Shown here: positions 24,499-35,040 of the stretch, one piece after another | Layout of the letters: each line of letters begins with the position of its first letter | How positions within the stretch are numbered: position 1 is the first letter of the stretch | NCBI GenBank assembly: GCA_031835245.1 | Contig: JAVKOQ010000034.1 | Location: 21,001 to 85,000, forward strand | Origin: Balamuthia mandrillaris | Lineage: Eukaryota > Discosea > Longamoebia > Balamuthiidae | DNA: 64,000 bases | Reading direction: 5' to 3' | The notes under the pieces: generated by a model | What the model saw: the letters and a program-made list of their open reading frames with translations, nothing else | Database searches by the model: none | Told to the model about the DNA's origin: nothing | Made by a program: the position numbers and the translations under genes

Positions 24499-26826
24499 AT
24501 GGAGAAGGGAGAGGAGGTAGGCGACCAGAGGCAACGGCCAAAAACCGCGAAGAAGAAAGGCCAGAAAGACCGCGCCATCAAAACAAAGAAGAAGAAGAAG
24601 AAGAAGAAAGAAGCAGCACCTGAACGCCCAAAAGCCAACAAAAAGCGGACTACGAACAAACAGAAGCTGATGGACACGACGACGAAGAAGAAAAAGAACA
24701 AACGGGGAGCAGAGAGAGAACAAGAGCCGGCCGCTGCTACTGTCTACAGCGAGTTTGTGCCCTCTACCTTTGCTGTGGAGTTGTCCCCACCTAGCCCCTC
24801 CTCCTCCGCTGTTGTATCGCTGTCGCAGCAGAGGAGCGAGAAAGCGGAAGAAGAAAAGGTAACCTACTTGCTTTGCCCTTCGAGAAAGCGACGGTGCCCT
24901 GCAATGGCAACCAAAGTAAAGCATGCCTAACCCTTATTTTCTCTCAACCAAAGAAGACGGTGTACAGCCACAAGCGCAAAGGGATTCAGCGTAAAAGGAC
25001 TCCAGAGCTTCGCCAACAACCACAACATCAACGGTTTGAAGTCGCTGGTTACCTGCTGCGAAGGCCAAACAAAGGTGACGCGGAGGAAGAAGAAGAAGAA
25101 GAGGGGACCACAACCTGTAGCAGCAGTAGTGAGGAGGAGATGGATACCACCAACCAAAAGGCCAGCAGATGTGTTCGACGGCAACCCATGGCAGAAGAGA
25201 GGCTATTGCTGGTGCCAGGAACACGGTTGGACCTTGTTGCTTTTTCTTCCGAGACTGGTGGCGGGGTTGCTCCTTCTTCAGACAGAAAAACAAGGAGAAG
25301 AACCTGCTCGCCTCGACGCCCACAGCAACAACTACAACAAAAACAACAACACCATAGGCAAACACGACCAAGAAGCCGCTCTGACTCTGCTCAATCCTCC
25401 ATTACCGCTACCACTCTTGCTGCTGCTACCACAGTCACCACGACCACCACAACAACTACATCACAGTCCTCCACCACCTCTTCTTCTTCAGAGAGCGTTC
25501 AGTGCCTTCAACATGACGTCCTTCAGCACTTGAGGGAAGTCACTGAGAACTTGGGTGCAGCTGGCCTGTCACCAAAGTTGCCCACCAACGCCGCTACCAC
25601 CGCAAAAACCACTGCCAGCACGGTTTCTACCACCACCACCACCACAAGGGCAGCTGCTCCCAAACGGCTGCAACAACCACAGAATTTCAGTTCATTATCT
25701 GGAGGTTATGTCGGTAATGGTGATAGTGACTGTGAAAGCTATGATAGTGATTATGATGACGACGATGGTAGTGACGATGAGAATGAAGGCTTCAGTGCAA
25801 GTCAGCACCCTGTTGCTACCAAAACCAAGTCTCGAACACCTATTACTACCCCACAACTGCACCAGATTGTGATTCTCAATATTGGTTTCTCCCTCCCTCC
25901 TTCCATCTCCCTCTTTCTTCTCTCTTTCTCTCTCTCTCTCTCTCGTCATTCATGTGCCGGCCTTTCTCTCCACAGCCGCTAATTATTTAAGAATCAACAG
26001 GAGGACGTAAGTTTAGCACACTATGGAGCACTCTCCTCAAATATCCAGAGAATAGCCTTTTAGCCAAGATATTTGGAAGCACCAACTGGCAAGCACAACT
26101 CGCTGAAGATGGTATTTGTCAAATCGATTCTCCTTCCGTTCCATTCTCTAACCACACTGGCAAGAACAGGCAGTTACTTTATAGACCGCGATCCGGCATA
26201 TTTCTCTTCCGTGTTGAACTTTCTAAGAAGTGGAGTGCTGGTATGGCCACGTTCTGCCACTCACCGCAAGCAACTGTTGCTTGAGTGTCAGTTTTATGGC
26301 ATTATGCAACAAGTATGCCTCATTCCACGACGTCAGTTTTGCGAGCACGCCATTCAACTCTTTGGAAGGTATTTGCTTGAGCTTGTGTTCTGTGTTATTT
26401 TATGCTAATTCTCTTCGTTTGCTGCTAATGGTTAGCCCTCTCCATCACGATGCAATCAACCACAGAAGCCTCGCTTTCCTTTTAGCTGATGACCGTTTGC
26501 AGCTTACAGGTACATTCCGCTTCCCGTATTTTTTTTTTTTTCATTTTGAGTCTGGCTGACTTGATCTCTTTGAAGTGAGCCTTTCAGAGTACTTTCCAGA
26601 CGAGCCACCAGTACTACAGGCAACTGTTATATCATTCGAAACTAGTCACAATAGTGCAGATGAATGTACAAAAACAAGGAGAAAGATGATGACGGAGCCA
26701 CAAACATTTTGTCATTATATGCGTTGCACGAGGGGAGATATGGATCCTATCTACATCGCAAAGTATGTTCATAAGTTTGTGCACGATATGCTGCCCTACA
26801 TCCTCCTCAATGCTTATTCACCATAA
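24499..26826 (+). CDS. KCTD-like protein with C-terminal BTB/T1 domain, 641 residues
   Basis: BTB/T1 domains of the KCTD class oligomerise and often act as cullin-3 adaptors. Exons 24499-24858, 24954-25884, 26001-26111, 26170-26368, 26436-26509 and 26576-26826 join in phase. The first 430 residues are disordered: a Lys-rich start, then Thr/Gln/Ser-rich sequence, then an acidic patch. The T1 domain begins at VILNIGGRKFSTLWSTLLKY and continues with GSYFIDRDPAYFSSVLNFLR and LLLECQFYGI, matching the family's IGG, DRDP and FYGI landmarks. About 110 residues of unrecognised sequence follow. One intron is only 58 nt. The KCTD call is firm; any cullin link is inference. Confidence 0.8.
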
Positions 26827-26970
26827 TATCTTCTTCGCTTTGAAATATACTTCAACTGTACAAATGTAAAGTGTTTTAAAAAATGAAAAAGAAAAAAGCA
26901 AAGTTTTTTTTTGTTGGTGATTGAATAAATAAAAATAAACAGTTTTAACATGTAACAAAAGATCGCCTCG

Positions 26971-27876
26971 TTATTGTACTTCCCCTTGCTTTTGTTCTTT
27001 CCGTTGTTCCACCAGCTCATCCTCTGTCTCTTCAGATTCCTTATCTTCTTCTGTGCCTTGTTCATCAAGTATGTCTTCTTGGACTGGCGTTTCTTCTTTT
27101 TGTTCTCCATGTTGTTGGTGCGGTTCTCGTTCTTGGTCTTGTTCCGCTGTTTCCACCTTTTGAGGCGCGTTCTCGTACTGCAAACTATCAAGCGAATCAA
27201 CCACTTCGATGGCCTGTTGTACTCGCAACACGATGGCTTTTCTTTGCTTACGTAGGGACGGGTCTCCGCCAGTCTCTATCGAATCCAACCTTTCCAAACG
27301 TCTCACCAGCTCTTCCTCCAGCAGGGCACATCTCTTCTCTATCTCTTGTTTCGTTAAGCTCGTCTCGCTTTCTTCTCCGGGAGTATTGGCATCCACTTCA
27401 TCCTCGGTTTCTTGGTTTTGTTGATTACTAATTCGCTGTTTGAGGTCGTGAATGCTACTTTCGAGGCGGTCCACTTCAGCCAAAACCGTTTGTAGCTTGT
27501 CAGTGGCAGAAGGAGGACCCGCAGCACTTAGCTTCTTTTCTTCTGGTGGTTGTTCTGTTACTTCTGGTACCTCGGCAGGGTGAGAGCGCTCCTTCGGAAT
27601 ACCCAACAACAAGAACTCGGGTTGTAGGTGCGAAAGGCTGGCAATAGCGCGGCCGTCATCGGCCAGACCTGATTCGTCTTTGGTAAGCCCGACTAATGTC
27701 TGCTCGGAGGGAGGCACTCCGGTCAGCACCGACAGTTTTTGTTTGAGCAGCTTCATGGTGGCGTCCTCGGGAAGGGTGAGGGTGAATCGCGTGTCGTTCC
27801 AGTTGCACACTAAGTTCCATTCCTTCGCAGCAGCAGCATTGCCTCCCCCTGGGAGAGAAGACACCAAGGAGCCCAT
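26971..27876 (-). CDS. Ubiquitin-like plus BAG domain co-chaperone, 301 residues
   Basis: BAG proteins bind the Hsp70 ATPase domain and promote nucleotide release. Single exon. The N-terminal region carries a ubiquitin-like fold (about 20-90: FTLTLPEDATMKLLKQKLSV, then LVGLTK and DDGRAI). The BAG-like helices lie at about 180-235 (CALLEEELVRRLERLDSI, then GDPSLRKQRKAIVLRVQ), matching the BAG core in which helix 3 contacts Hsp70. The tail is acidic and Gln-rich. The start MGSLVSS fits an N-myristoylation signal (Gly2, Ser6), which would place it at membranes; this is inference. Two TGACGTCA sites lie 56-81 bp upstream. Confidence 0.85.
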   Translation of the reverse strand: MGSLVSSLPGGGNAAAAKEWNLVCNWNDTRFTLTLPEDATMKLLKQKLSVLTGVPPSEQTLVGLTKDESGLADDGRAIASLSHLQPEFLLLGIPKERSHPAEVPEVTEQPPEEKKLSAAGPPSATDKLQTVLAEVDRLESSIHDLKQRISNQQNQETEDEVDANTPGEESETSLTKQEIEKRCALLEEELVRRLERLDSIETGGDPSLRKQRKAIVLRVQQAIEVVDSLDSLQYENAPQKVETAEQDQEREPHQQHGEQKEETPVQEDILDEQGTEEDKESEETEDELVEQRKEQKQGEVQ

Positions 27877-27931
27877 CCCTTTCTCTCTTCTTGTCTATCT
27901 CTTCTGTTACTTTTTTTTCCCCTCGCCCTGC

Positions 27932-27957
27932 TGACGTCATATTCACGGCTGACGTCA
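27932..27957. promoter_or_regulatory. Paired CRE-like sites (TGACGTCA x2)
   Basis: Two perfect TGACGTCA palindromes at 27932-27939 and 27950-27957, 10 bp apart, in the divergent region between the BAG gene and the CH-LIM gene. TGACGTCA is the CREB/ATF bZIP consensus. They lie close to the BAG start codon. Confidence 0.6.
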
Positions 27958-27983
27958 GACAGCTGTTCTTGCCTATCTCCATC

Positions 27984-27997
27984 TTCAACCTAATAGG
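27984..27997 (-). promoter_or_regulatory. Candidate core promoter box upstream of the BAG gene
   Basis: Sense-strand CCTATTAGGTTGAA about 110 bp upstream of the BAG start codon. It could also serve the divergent CH-LIM gene. Confidence 0.4.
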
Positions 27998-28200
27998 AAT
28001 GCCCCGAAAATGCAGTAATGGCCCACCAGGGAAAGGCCAAGGCCGCCATTACACGCAAATGTAAAGCTTTTTTTGGACACTTGGTTCCTATAAATTGGCC
28101 CTTCCACTCAGCACAGCCCCAAAATATTGAGAAGCTGGTATTTTTGTTTTCGTTTTTTTTAATATAAAAGAAAGACAAGGAAGAGGGTAAAAGGCCAAAC

Positions 28201-30302
28201 ATGTTACGGGGACAGGCTGCCCTGGTGGCCTGGGCGCAGAAGACCACCTACGGCTACAGCGGCGTCAATGTACAGAACCTCTCGGAGTCATGGAGGGACG
28301 GCCTCGCCTTTGCCGCCTTGGTGCACAGCTACGCCCCGCCGGGCTCCTACGACTGGGAGGAAATGTTGCAGCTCACCCCTCTCGAAAGGATGAAAAAGGC
28401 CTTTGCCGTGGCTACCGCAATGGGCGTGCCGCCCTTGATGGACGCTGAGGACGTGCTGGCAGGCTCTCGCCCTGACCTCTTTGCTATTTCAACCTACCTC
28501 ACTTCGTACGTTACGCGCGCTTTGATTTTTGATTCATTCTCCTCCTCTTTGCTTCCTTTTACTGAGCCATTGATGTGTTTATTTTCTTCTGTTTTTCATG
28601 TTGCTATCAGAATGTATAAGGTCTTTCGGCCTCTTCCGCTCACCGGTTCCTCCGACAACCTCAGAGCCCGAGCACGAACTGAGGTTTGTCTTCCGTCACA
28701 CTTGCGCGCCTTTTCCGTTATACTCACGCTTTTTATGTTCTTCCCTCCCTTTCTCTCCTTCTGTCCACCTTCGCTTTCTTCCATCCTTCTGCAAAAAAGC
28801 CGGGCACCTCATTAACGAAGGTACCAGTAAACAGCACGGGACCGACTTGCGCTGGATGTAACGATATGATAGGTGGTACTGCCATCACTTGGATGAACAA
28901 GGACTTCCACATGAGCTGCTTCCGTTGTGCCGGCTGCCAACGCGAGTTGGCGAACCTGGGCGGTTGTCTCAACGTGGATGACAGTCCGGTACTCTGCTTA
29001 CTTTTCTTCCTTTGCTTTCTTGTTCCCTTCAGCATTGTTTCTATTCTAACACACATGAACATAACAAAGTATTGTGAGCAGTGCGGAAGGCAGGCATGGA
29101 TTAATGCTACGAGGCCTGGACAGCCTCGTCCAAAGCCTGCGCTTAACAGGACGGTCAGCGAGGCGAGAGGCTTGGCTGCTCATGCCACTCATGTTTCTGG
29201 GTACCTCTTCGAGTCAAGTTTTTTTTGCTGCTGTGGTTCTTTTCATGTTGCATAACACATTATTCAATCGTACAGATCACCGCTAGGATCCAGCTCAGGA
29301 TTAAACAGAGTACGACCTCGAAGCGAAGAGCCGCTGTGGAAGAAGAAACAAAGGGAAAAGGAGCAGATGATGAAAGAGCAGGAAGCGGAAAAGGCCAGGT
29401 TGAAGGAAGAAAAGGTGAAGCAGGAAATGGAGAGGTTGAAAAGAGAGAAAGAGGAGCGACTGCTGCAAAAGGAAGCCAAAGAAAAGGAGAACACGGAGCT
29501 AGACACACTGCAGGACGAGAAGGAAAGAAAGGAGCGCGAAGTCAGAGAAGAAAAGGAAAGAGAGGAAAGAGCCAAAGAAAGAGAACGAGATGAAAAGGCC
29601 AAAGAGAAAGAAAGAGAAGAAAAAGAGAGAGAAGAAACTGAAAGAGAAAAGAGAGAAAGAGGAAGAGAAGCAAGAAAAAGAGAACGAGAAGAAAGAGAAA
29701 AAGCGGAAAGAGAAGAAACCGAAAAACAAGCAGCCGCAAAAAGCACCAAACAAGAGGGTGAAAGTGAGGATGCACAGCTCTCGATTGATGCATTACGGCA
29801 AAGAATCGAAGAGAAAAAGAAGAAAATAGAAGAGCTGAAACGAAAAGAAGAGGAAGCCACAAAAATACTAGAAGAAAAAAGAGCAAATAGGGAGGAACGA
29901 AGAAATGAGGAACCAGAAACCGCGGAGCAACGCGAGAAAGAAAGAGAGCAGAAGCGAAAGGAACGAGAAAGCAAACAACAGGAAGAGGAACTTGCGTTCC
30001 AGCAACGAAGAGAAGCCAGGAGGAAGAGGCTGGAAGAACTACTTCTCCCGGTCGCTACAGGTGATGACGAAAGCAAAGATGCACCGATGTCTCCAACAAC
30101 TGCGGAGCTTAGAAGAAGAAAGCAGCAAAGAGAGCAAGAGAAGCTGGAAGAGGAGGAAAAGGTGTTGCACGACAGAAAGGAACGAGAAAGACGAAGAGAG
30201 GAAAGGCAAAAGCAACTGGACTTGGAAATCCAGCGTCAGGACGAAGAGCGTAAAAGAAATAGGGCCGAAAGAAGAAAACGTCTTGGCTTGCTAAACTCTT
30301 GA
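28201..30302 (+). CDS. CH-LIM coiled-coil protein (MICAL-like architecture), 574 residues
   Basis: Likely an actin-linked adaptor. Exons 28201-28505, 28611-28683, 28800-28988, 29070-29200 and 29276-30302 join in phase. A calponin-homology domain fills residues 1-107 (WRDGLAFAALVHSYAP, GVPPLMDAEDVL, ISTYLTSMYKVF). A LIM zinc domain follows at about 140-195 (CAGC, HMSCFRCAGC, YCEQC). The rest, from about 250, is a highly charged Glu/Lys/Arg helix like that in smooth-muscle caldesmon or MICAL-like tails. There is no monooxygenase domain, so it is not a MICAL enzyme. A single CH domain with LIM is found in MICAL-L and LIMCH/LMO7 proteins; closest kinship cannot be set by eye. Confidence 0.85.
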
Positions 30303-30340
30303 AAAGTTTCTTTGTTGTCTTGTTTTGTTGTATTCATATC

Positions 30341-30623
30341 TTACTTTCCTTCTTCTTTCTCTGTTAATGAAGAAGAAAACAAACTTTCCTCAGCTTTCTC
30401 CCAAATGTCATACAAGCTTCGTTTGATGCTCTCGTTGGGCTCAAAGATGTGACCAATGGCTCCCTTTGATACCTGGAACAGATCTTTCCGTGATAGCTGA
30501 AAGGCCTCCGCGGCCAAAGTGTATTCCTTGGAAAGAGTCGTGGAGAACACTCCCTTGTCGTCCGTCTGTCAAAAAACCAAGTCAGCCTCAGCTGCAAAGA
30601 GAAAGAGAAAAGAGAGAGAGAGT

Positions 30624-30668
<45 letters not shown>

Positions 30669-31112
30669 ACATACGCATAAAATAACAGGATGAGAGGCTT
30701 GGTAAAAGTCCTTGAAATGGTGCATCGTCAAGGAGTCGACGCTCTTAGTCATTAGATTGGACGTGAGACATATCTCAATCGGTATGGTGCTGTGCAGCAG
30801 CAGCTCGTGCAACTCCTGCGAAAGGAAGCAAGCGTGACCAACACGTCCAGGCTTCAACGAAATCACTCTCTCTGTTTCAGTTGGGTTGACAATCTCAGCC
30901 ATGTGCAACGTCAAAGGGAGATCCACGTCCTCCCCTCTTGCTTTAGCAAAGGCCGGGAGGAAAGTGTCCAAAGTCCCTTCATGAGGATTGCCTGACCAGT
31001 CGATGCCCACCACTCCGTCCTTCTTAAAGCGCTGTGCAAGTTCTACCGTCTCCATTGCTTCCTCTCTGTAGCCAAGTATATAACCAGCAGTTAGAGAGCG
31101 CAGACAACAGAA

Positions 31113-31154
<42 letters not shown>

Positions 31155-31327
31155 AGAGAAAGAGTTAACTGGCTTTGGGTGCGATTAATGCTGAGAAGAA
31201 GGCGGGAGATGATGGGCAACCGTTCGTTGCACTCGTTCATCACTCGCAGCACCGTTTCGACATAGCTTTGTTTAGTCATGCCGGACTCTGGGTTTGCTCG
31301 TGGTGTTGTACGCAACTATCCAAAGGA

Positions 31328-31374
<47 letters not shown>

Positions 31375-31898
31375 AGAGAACGTAAGAAGGCCTCTTCACT
31401 TTTCCTGCATCCTGGTCTATCGAGAGAAGTACCTCCAAGTAGCGCACGTTATCAGCAGCAAAGTCCTCGATGACTTCCCGCGTTATCCGTTCGAGCGCCT
31501 CGTGAGTACCAGTTACTTTGTGAATGATGGCAAACAGCTCAAAACATCTGCTCCAACATAAGTGGCTCAGTAACGGCTGGTGATGAGAAAGTGAAAAACA
31601 AAAACGCGTACTCTGAGAGAGTGCGAGAGTCGTTCAGGGGAACCTTGATCTGCCCTAGATCAAAGTCCGTTTTCTGTTGGCTTTGCTCCCACAGCTCCAA
31701 CACCGTTTGGTCCCGCAAACTTCCGTTCAGATGTGCATGCAGTTCCTGCACACGCGATACGAATGAAATCAATGACTTGGCAATGGCGCCAGAGGACACA
31801 CTTTGCTCTTTTCTACTCCCTTTAGAAAACAGTCATGAACGTACCACTTTGGGCAGAAGCCGACACCACTCCTCACTAACCCCTTGCTCTTCGCTCAT
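30341..31898 (-). CDS. ADAL: Adenosine deaminase-like protein (N6-methyl-AMP deaminase)
   Basis: ADAL enzymes deaminate N6-methyl-AMP to IMP, clearing modified nucleotides. The metal-binding start is ELHAHLNGS (HxH). Then come DWSGNPHEG, LHMAE (His plus catalytic Glu), RVGHACFL, PIEICLTSNLMTKSV and, after an intron, TDDKGVFSTTLSKEY (the Asp pair). All are family landmarks. The start is at 31898 (MSEEQGVSEEWCRLLPKV), followed by an intron. About six exons, with inner borders approximate. Three introns carry long sense-strand CT repeats. Ordinary ADA differs in the CLTSN region, so the ADAL call is favoured. Confidence 0.85.
30604..30664. repeat. (GA)n/(CT)n in an ADAL intron
   Basis: GA runs on the + strand, hence CT on the sense strand. 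The tract starts about 12 nt inside the 5' splice site that follows HPVILC. Confidence 0.9.
31109..31153. repeat. (GA)n/(CT)n in an ADAL intron
   Basis: Perfect dinucleotide tract of about 44 bp with CT on the sense strand. Confidence 0.9.
31330..31369. repeat. (GA)n/(CT)n in an ADAL intron
   Basis: Dinucleotide tract of about 40 bp with CT on the sense strand. Confidence 0.9.
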
Positions 31899-32021
31899 CC
31901 TCCTCTTTTGTCAACAAAAAAACGCAAAAAGAAATATAAATAAATAAACGAAAACCAAAGCAACAACAGAGAAGAAGATGAAAAGAACGACAAACAACAT
32001 ACAGCAAAGGGGTGTGGGTGG

Positions 32022-32540
32022 TTATTCTTCAGGAGCAAAGGGGCTACTTGCGCTAACGGATGGAGGGTACAAAGTGACGTAGCGGCGGCGTGCGTGTTTG
32101 CGGTCCACGAGGTGCTGGCAGACGCCGCACAGCCACCGCCATTGGGTCGGCTGCAAGGACAGGCCGATGGCCGCCAGGGGCACGGCCACACGACAGAACC
32201 GACACTCCACGCATTGCAGTGGCTGCAGTTCCTCTCGCACAAACATGACGGCAGCCGTACCCGCGGCTGGGCGTTCCACTTTGGGATAGTGTTGAGGATA
32301 AATGGCAGCGACCCCAGCGGCAGTACCGGTTTCGGTTTCTCCTCCTGAACCTATTTCGGTTGCTTTCCGTTGTTGCAGCCTGGAGACGAGCTTTGGATGC
32401 TTTTCTGGACCTTGGGTTGGAAGAGCGGTCAGAAAACTGATCCAAGCAGTGAATGTTGATGAAAGCGTACGCGGTTTTACGGTCAGTGCGCCAACCTCCA
32501 AAGCGGTGGCTCTGATCCTTTTCCTTTGGTTGGGAAACAT
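32022..32540 (-). CDS. Hypothetical 172-residue protein with a four-Cys CxxC pair
   Basis: Not recognised. The frame from ATG 32540 is open for 172 codons and is not low complexity. Near the C-terminus CVECRFC and, 24 residues later, LCGVC could form a zinc ribbon. The tail is basic (RKHARRRY). The N-terminal part has no visible domain or signal peptide. It starts about 125 bp from the ADAL start codon, but both genes are on the minus strand. The frame extends upstream without stop, so an earlier start is possible. Confidence 0.45.
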   Translation of the reverse strand: MFPNQRKRIRATALEVGALTVKPRTLSSTFTAWISFLTALPTQGPEKHPKLVSRLQQRKATEIGSGGETETGTAAGVAAIYPQHYPKVERPAAGTAAVMFVREELQPLQCVECRFCRVAVPLAAIGLSLQPTQWRWLCGVCQHLVDRKHARRRYVTLYPPSVSASSPFAPEE

Positions 32541-32811
32541 TGTGTGGACACTGTCTCTTGTTCTCGTTCTTTCTTGCACTACTTGTTTGCTACTTTGTTT
32601 TTCTCTTTTCTGTCTTTCTCTCTTGTTAAAAAACGCGTAGTGAGTTGAATGAAGGCACCGGGTGCACTGCGTGGTGCATTCATTTTTCTGCAAGCAGCAA
32701 GTAGCGGAAACCATGTAGCAGAGAGAGCATGGCCTCACGCCAAAGATTTCTGACACGAAAAAAATAATAACAAACCCTCTCACTCGCTCTCTTGCTCTCT
32801 CTCTCTCTCTC

Positions 32812-32847
<36 letters not shown>

Positions 32848-32954
32848 GCTCTCCCTTTCTCGTGCGCTCTCTCTAGCTCTCTTTCTCTCTCGCCAGTATG
32901 CACTTATGTTAAAAAAATAAATGTCCACAGATAGATGGTTCAACTCAAGAGGTG
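32541..32954. other. Gene-free region with CT microsatellite
   Basis: No gene supported. CT-rich repeat sequence spans about 32775-32890 with unit breaks (CTCTCTCTCT, CTCGCTCT). Here the CT strand is the + strand while both neighbours are on the minus strand, so this tract is intergenic and not an intron tract. Confidence 0.6.
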
Positions 32955-34270
32955 TTATGAAGAAAAGAAAAGTTCGTCTTCACCACTTTCCCAGTTGCTA
33001 AGGTCCCAGCCCAGCCATGCCAAGTTTACCAACGAGGCAATAACATTCCACATTTGTTGATGCGAGGCGAGCTTCTTCTTTCTACGTTGCCGGCACGCCT
33101 TCCACTGCTTCATTCTGGCGAAGGTATTTTCAACGCGCACTCGTAGAGTGCTCACATATCTGTTTTCCATGATATCAGCCTCTGAAAGAGTACCGTTCTC
33201 CGGAGCCTTTTTGCAAACCACAGCACGATGATCATGCTCAATGCCAACAAATCCTTTATCGCCACATATTGCCTCGGAGCTTTCCAAAGCATTCCATGGT
33301 CCATCATCTCCAAGCACATTCCAGATGCCCTTGTCGCCAATGCTTCCAGGAAAGCTGCCACTTAGAGTTGATACCCAAATAGTAGGAGTTATGAAGGCAA
33401 GTATTAAAATGGTGTAATCTTGTTCCTGAAAACGAATTGAAGAACAAGAGCAAGTTGCCATGAGTACAAATAAAAACCAGCCAGCGAGGATAGAAAGTAC
33501 CTTGCCACTCCAGTTTGCTCCTGCATTTAAAAATAAAACCACTGTTATTATGGATTGTACACCATCTATCGATTTTGAATGGGGGTAGTACCTTGCTTAG
33601 TGCTAGGCCCTGTAGTTGTAACTGCTCTCTTTTGTGAAGCTGCTACCTGAACTTGGCCTAGAGGGATAGCAGTGGTAACAGTTGCTGGCCTAGCACCTCT
33701 GGCTCCCTCAGCCACCCTGCGTGTTGGGATCGCTGGTGTTCTTCCACCTGTTGGGGTTGCTACAGTTTGGGACCGTTGAATTGTTGTTGCTGGCAGCGAG
33801 TCAGCTTGGCTACAGGCTTGGGCTCCAGGTGTCGTTCCTGGTCTGGAGGACGGTTTAGTAACAGCACCTCTGGACCTTCTTGAGGTCATCATAACCGGAA
33901 GCATAGTTTTGGATCCTCTGGGTAGCGTGGCCAGCACCAAGTCCACTCCCATCCACTTTAGCAGCCGTGGCTCGTGTTGTTGATGTGCTGCTTGTAACTG
34001 CAGCTCCAACATCCAGTTCCTCATCCTCGTGGCGATTTGCTGCTGCTCGAAGGTCCCTTGCAGACCGGCCTTTTGCATAGACCTGGGGGTTGCATATGGT
34101 CTTCCAGCGAGTGTCTGACATCTCAAACAGGAAATCGAGTAGGCAGGTAATTGAACAAAAAGGCAACGGATTGCCACTTTGCAAATGTATGACCAGGCCA
34201 GTGCAGTCTGTTTTGTTACAGTCTCGTGGCTCTCAATCAAAGAGCTAAAAAATCGCTTAAAGGACATGGA
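32955..34270 (-). pseudogene. Decayed DDE transposase (DDE_Tnp_4, PIF-Harbinger/ISL2EU-like)
   Basis: Cut-and-paste transposase remnant. The catalytic triad can be traced: SIDGVQ (first Asp, about 33570), FPGSIGDKGIW (second Asp, about 33340) and RVRVENTFARMK (Glu, about 33115). Nearby CGDKGFVG and LSEADIMENRYV match the PF13359 pattern. An intron-like break lies at about 33427-33500 between GANWSGK and EQDYTILI. Upstream, between 33590 and 34270, two different minus frames look partly coding (SDTRWKTICNP; a Pro/Thr/Arg-rich run). They cannot be joined cleanly to the catalytic part, which suggests decay or an unrecognised DNA-binding ORF. Confidence 0.6.
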
Positions 34271-34689
34271 TGAACTCCATGCTGCCCAGAATTAAAATTT
34301 GTTTAGCAAACAAACTTGAGAAAAAAATTAAACTTGAGAAAAAATTTAACTTTCCAAATATGAAATAGCTGGCAGTACGGAGCTTGGGCGATGGCTACAG
34401 CAAGCTACTGGAGGACGGAGTTTCACCTCAATATATGGAAAAACATCAAGATCTCTACTCTACAATAGTTTGGCACCTATTTTGATTTTTGGTTGGTGAG
34501 TTAATTAATTATCAAACCATCTATCACGGAAGCAAATGGTTTAGGATTAAAAAAAACATAAATAAACAAGGAAGGTGTAAGTGCCTTTTCAGATGCTTCC
34601 ATTTGATATTCTTCCCATTTGGCAGTCAAGAAAGAAGAGGAGGTAGATGAGTATGAGGATGGGAATGGTGAAGAGGAGGAAAAAGAATA

Positions 34690-35040
34690 GGAGGAATAAT
34701 CAAAAGCTGAAGTTGAAGCTGAAGCCAAAGGTGAAACTGAACCCAAAGTTGAAGTTGAAGTCAAAGCTGAAGTTGAAGTGGAAGCTGAAGTCAAAGCCAA
34801 AGCTGAAGCCGAAGCTGAAGCCGAAGCCGAAGCCAAAGCTGAAGCCAAAGCCAAAGCCAAGGTCAAAGCCAAAGTCGAGGTCAAAGCCAAAGCCGAGGTC
34901 AAAGCCAAAGTCGAAGTTGAAGTCAAAGCAGCTGAAGCTGAAGCCGAAGCCGAAGCTGAAGCCGAAGCCGAAGCCGAAGTCAAAGCAGCCGAAGCTGAAG
35001 CCGAAGCTGAAGCCGAAGCCGAAGCCGAAGCCAACAGTGA
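34690..35040. repeat. Minisatellite of 6-bp GAAGCC/AAAGCC units
   Basis: About 350 bp of GAAGCC, GAAGCT, AAAGCC and AAAGTC units with two-fold codon periodicity. On the + strand one frame reads (Glu-Ala/Lys-Ala)n and another (Lys-Pro/Lys-Leu)n; on the minus strand one reads (Ala-Ser)n. No frame has a convincing start, splice context or flanking domain, so it is treated as a repeat. A short acidic open stretch (AVKKEEEVDEYEDGNGEEEE) just upstream hints at a dead coding region. Confidence 0.7.

Noticed and set aside
32775-32890. CT tract as part of the sense-strand intron pattern
   Set aside because: It lies between two minus-strand genes, outside any supported intron, and is in the opposite orientation.
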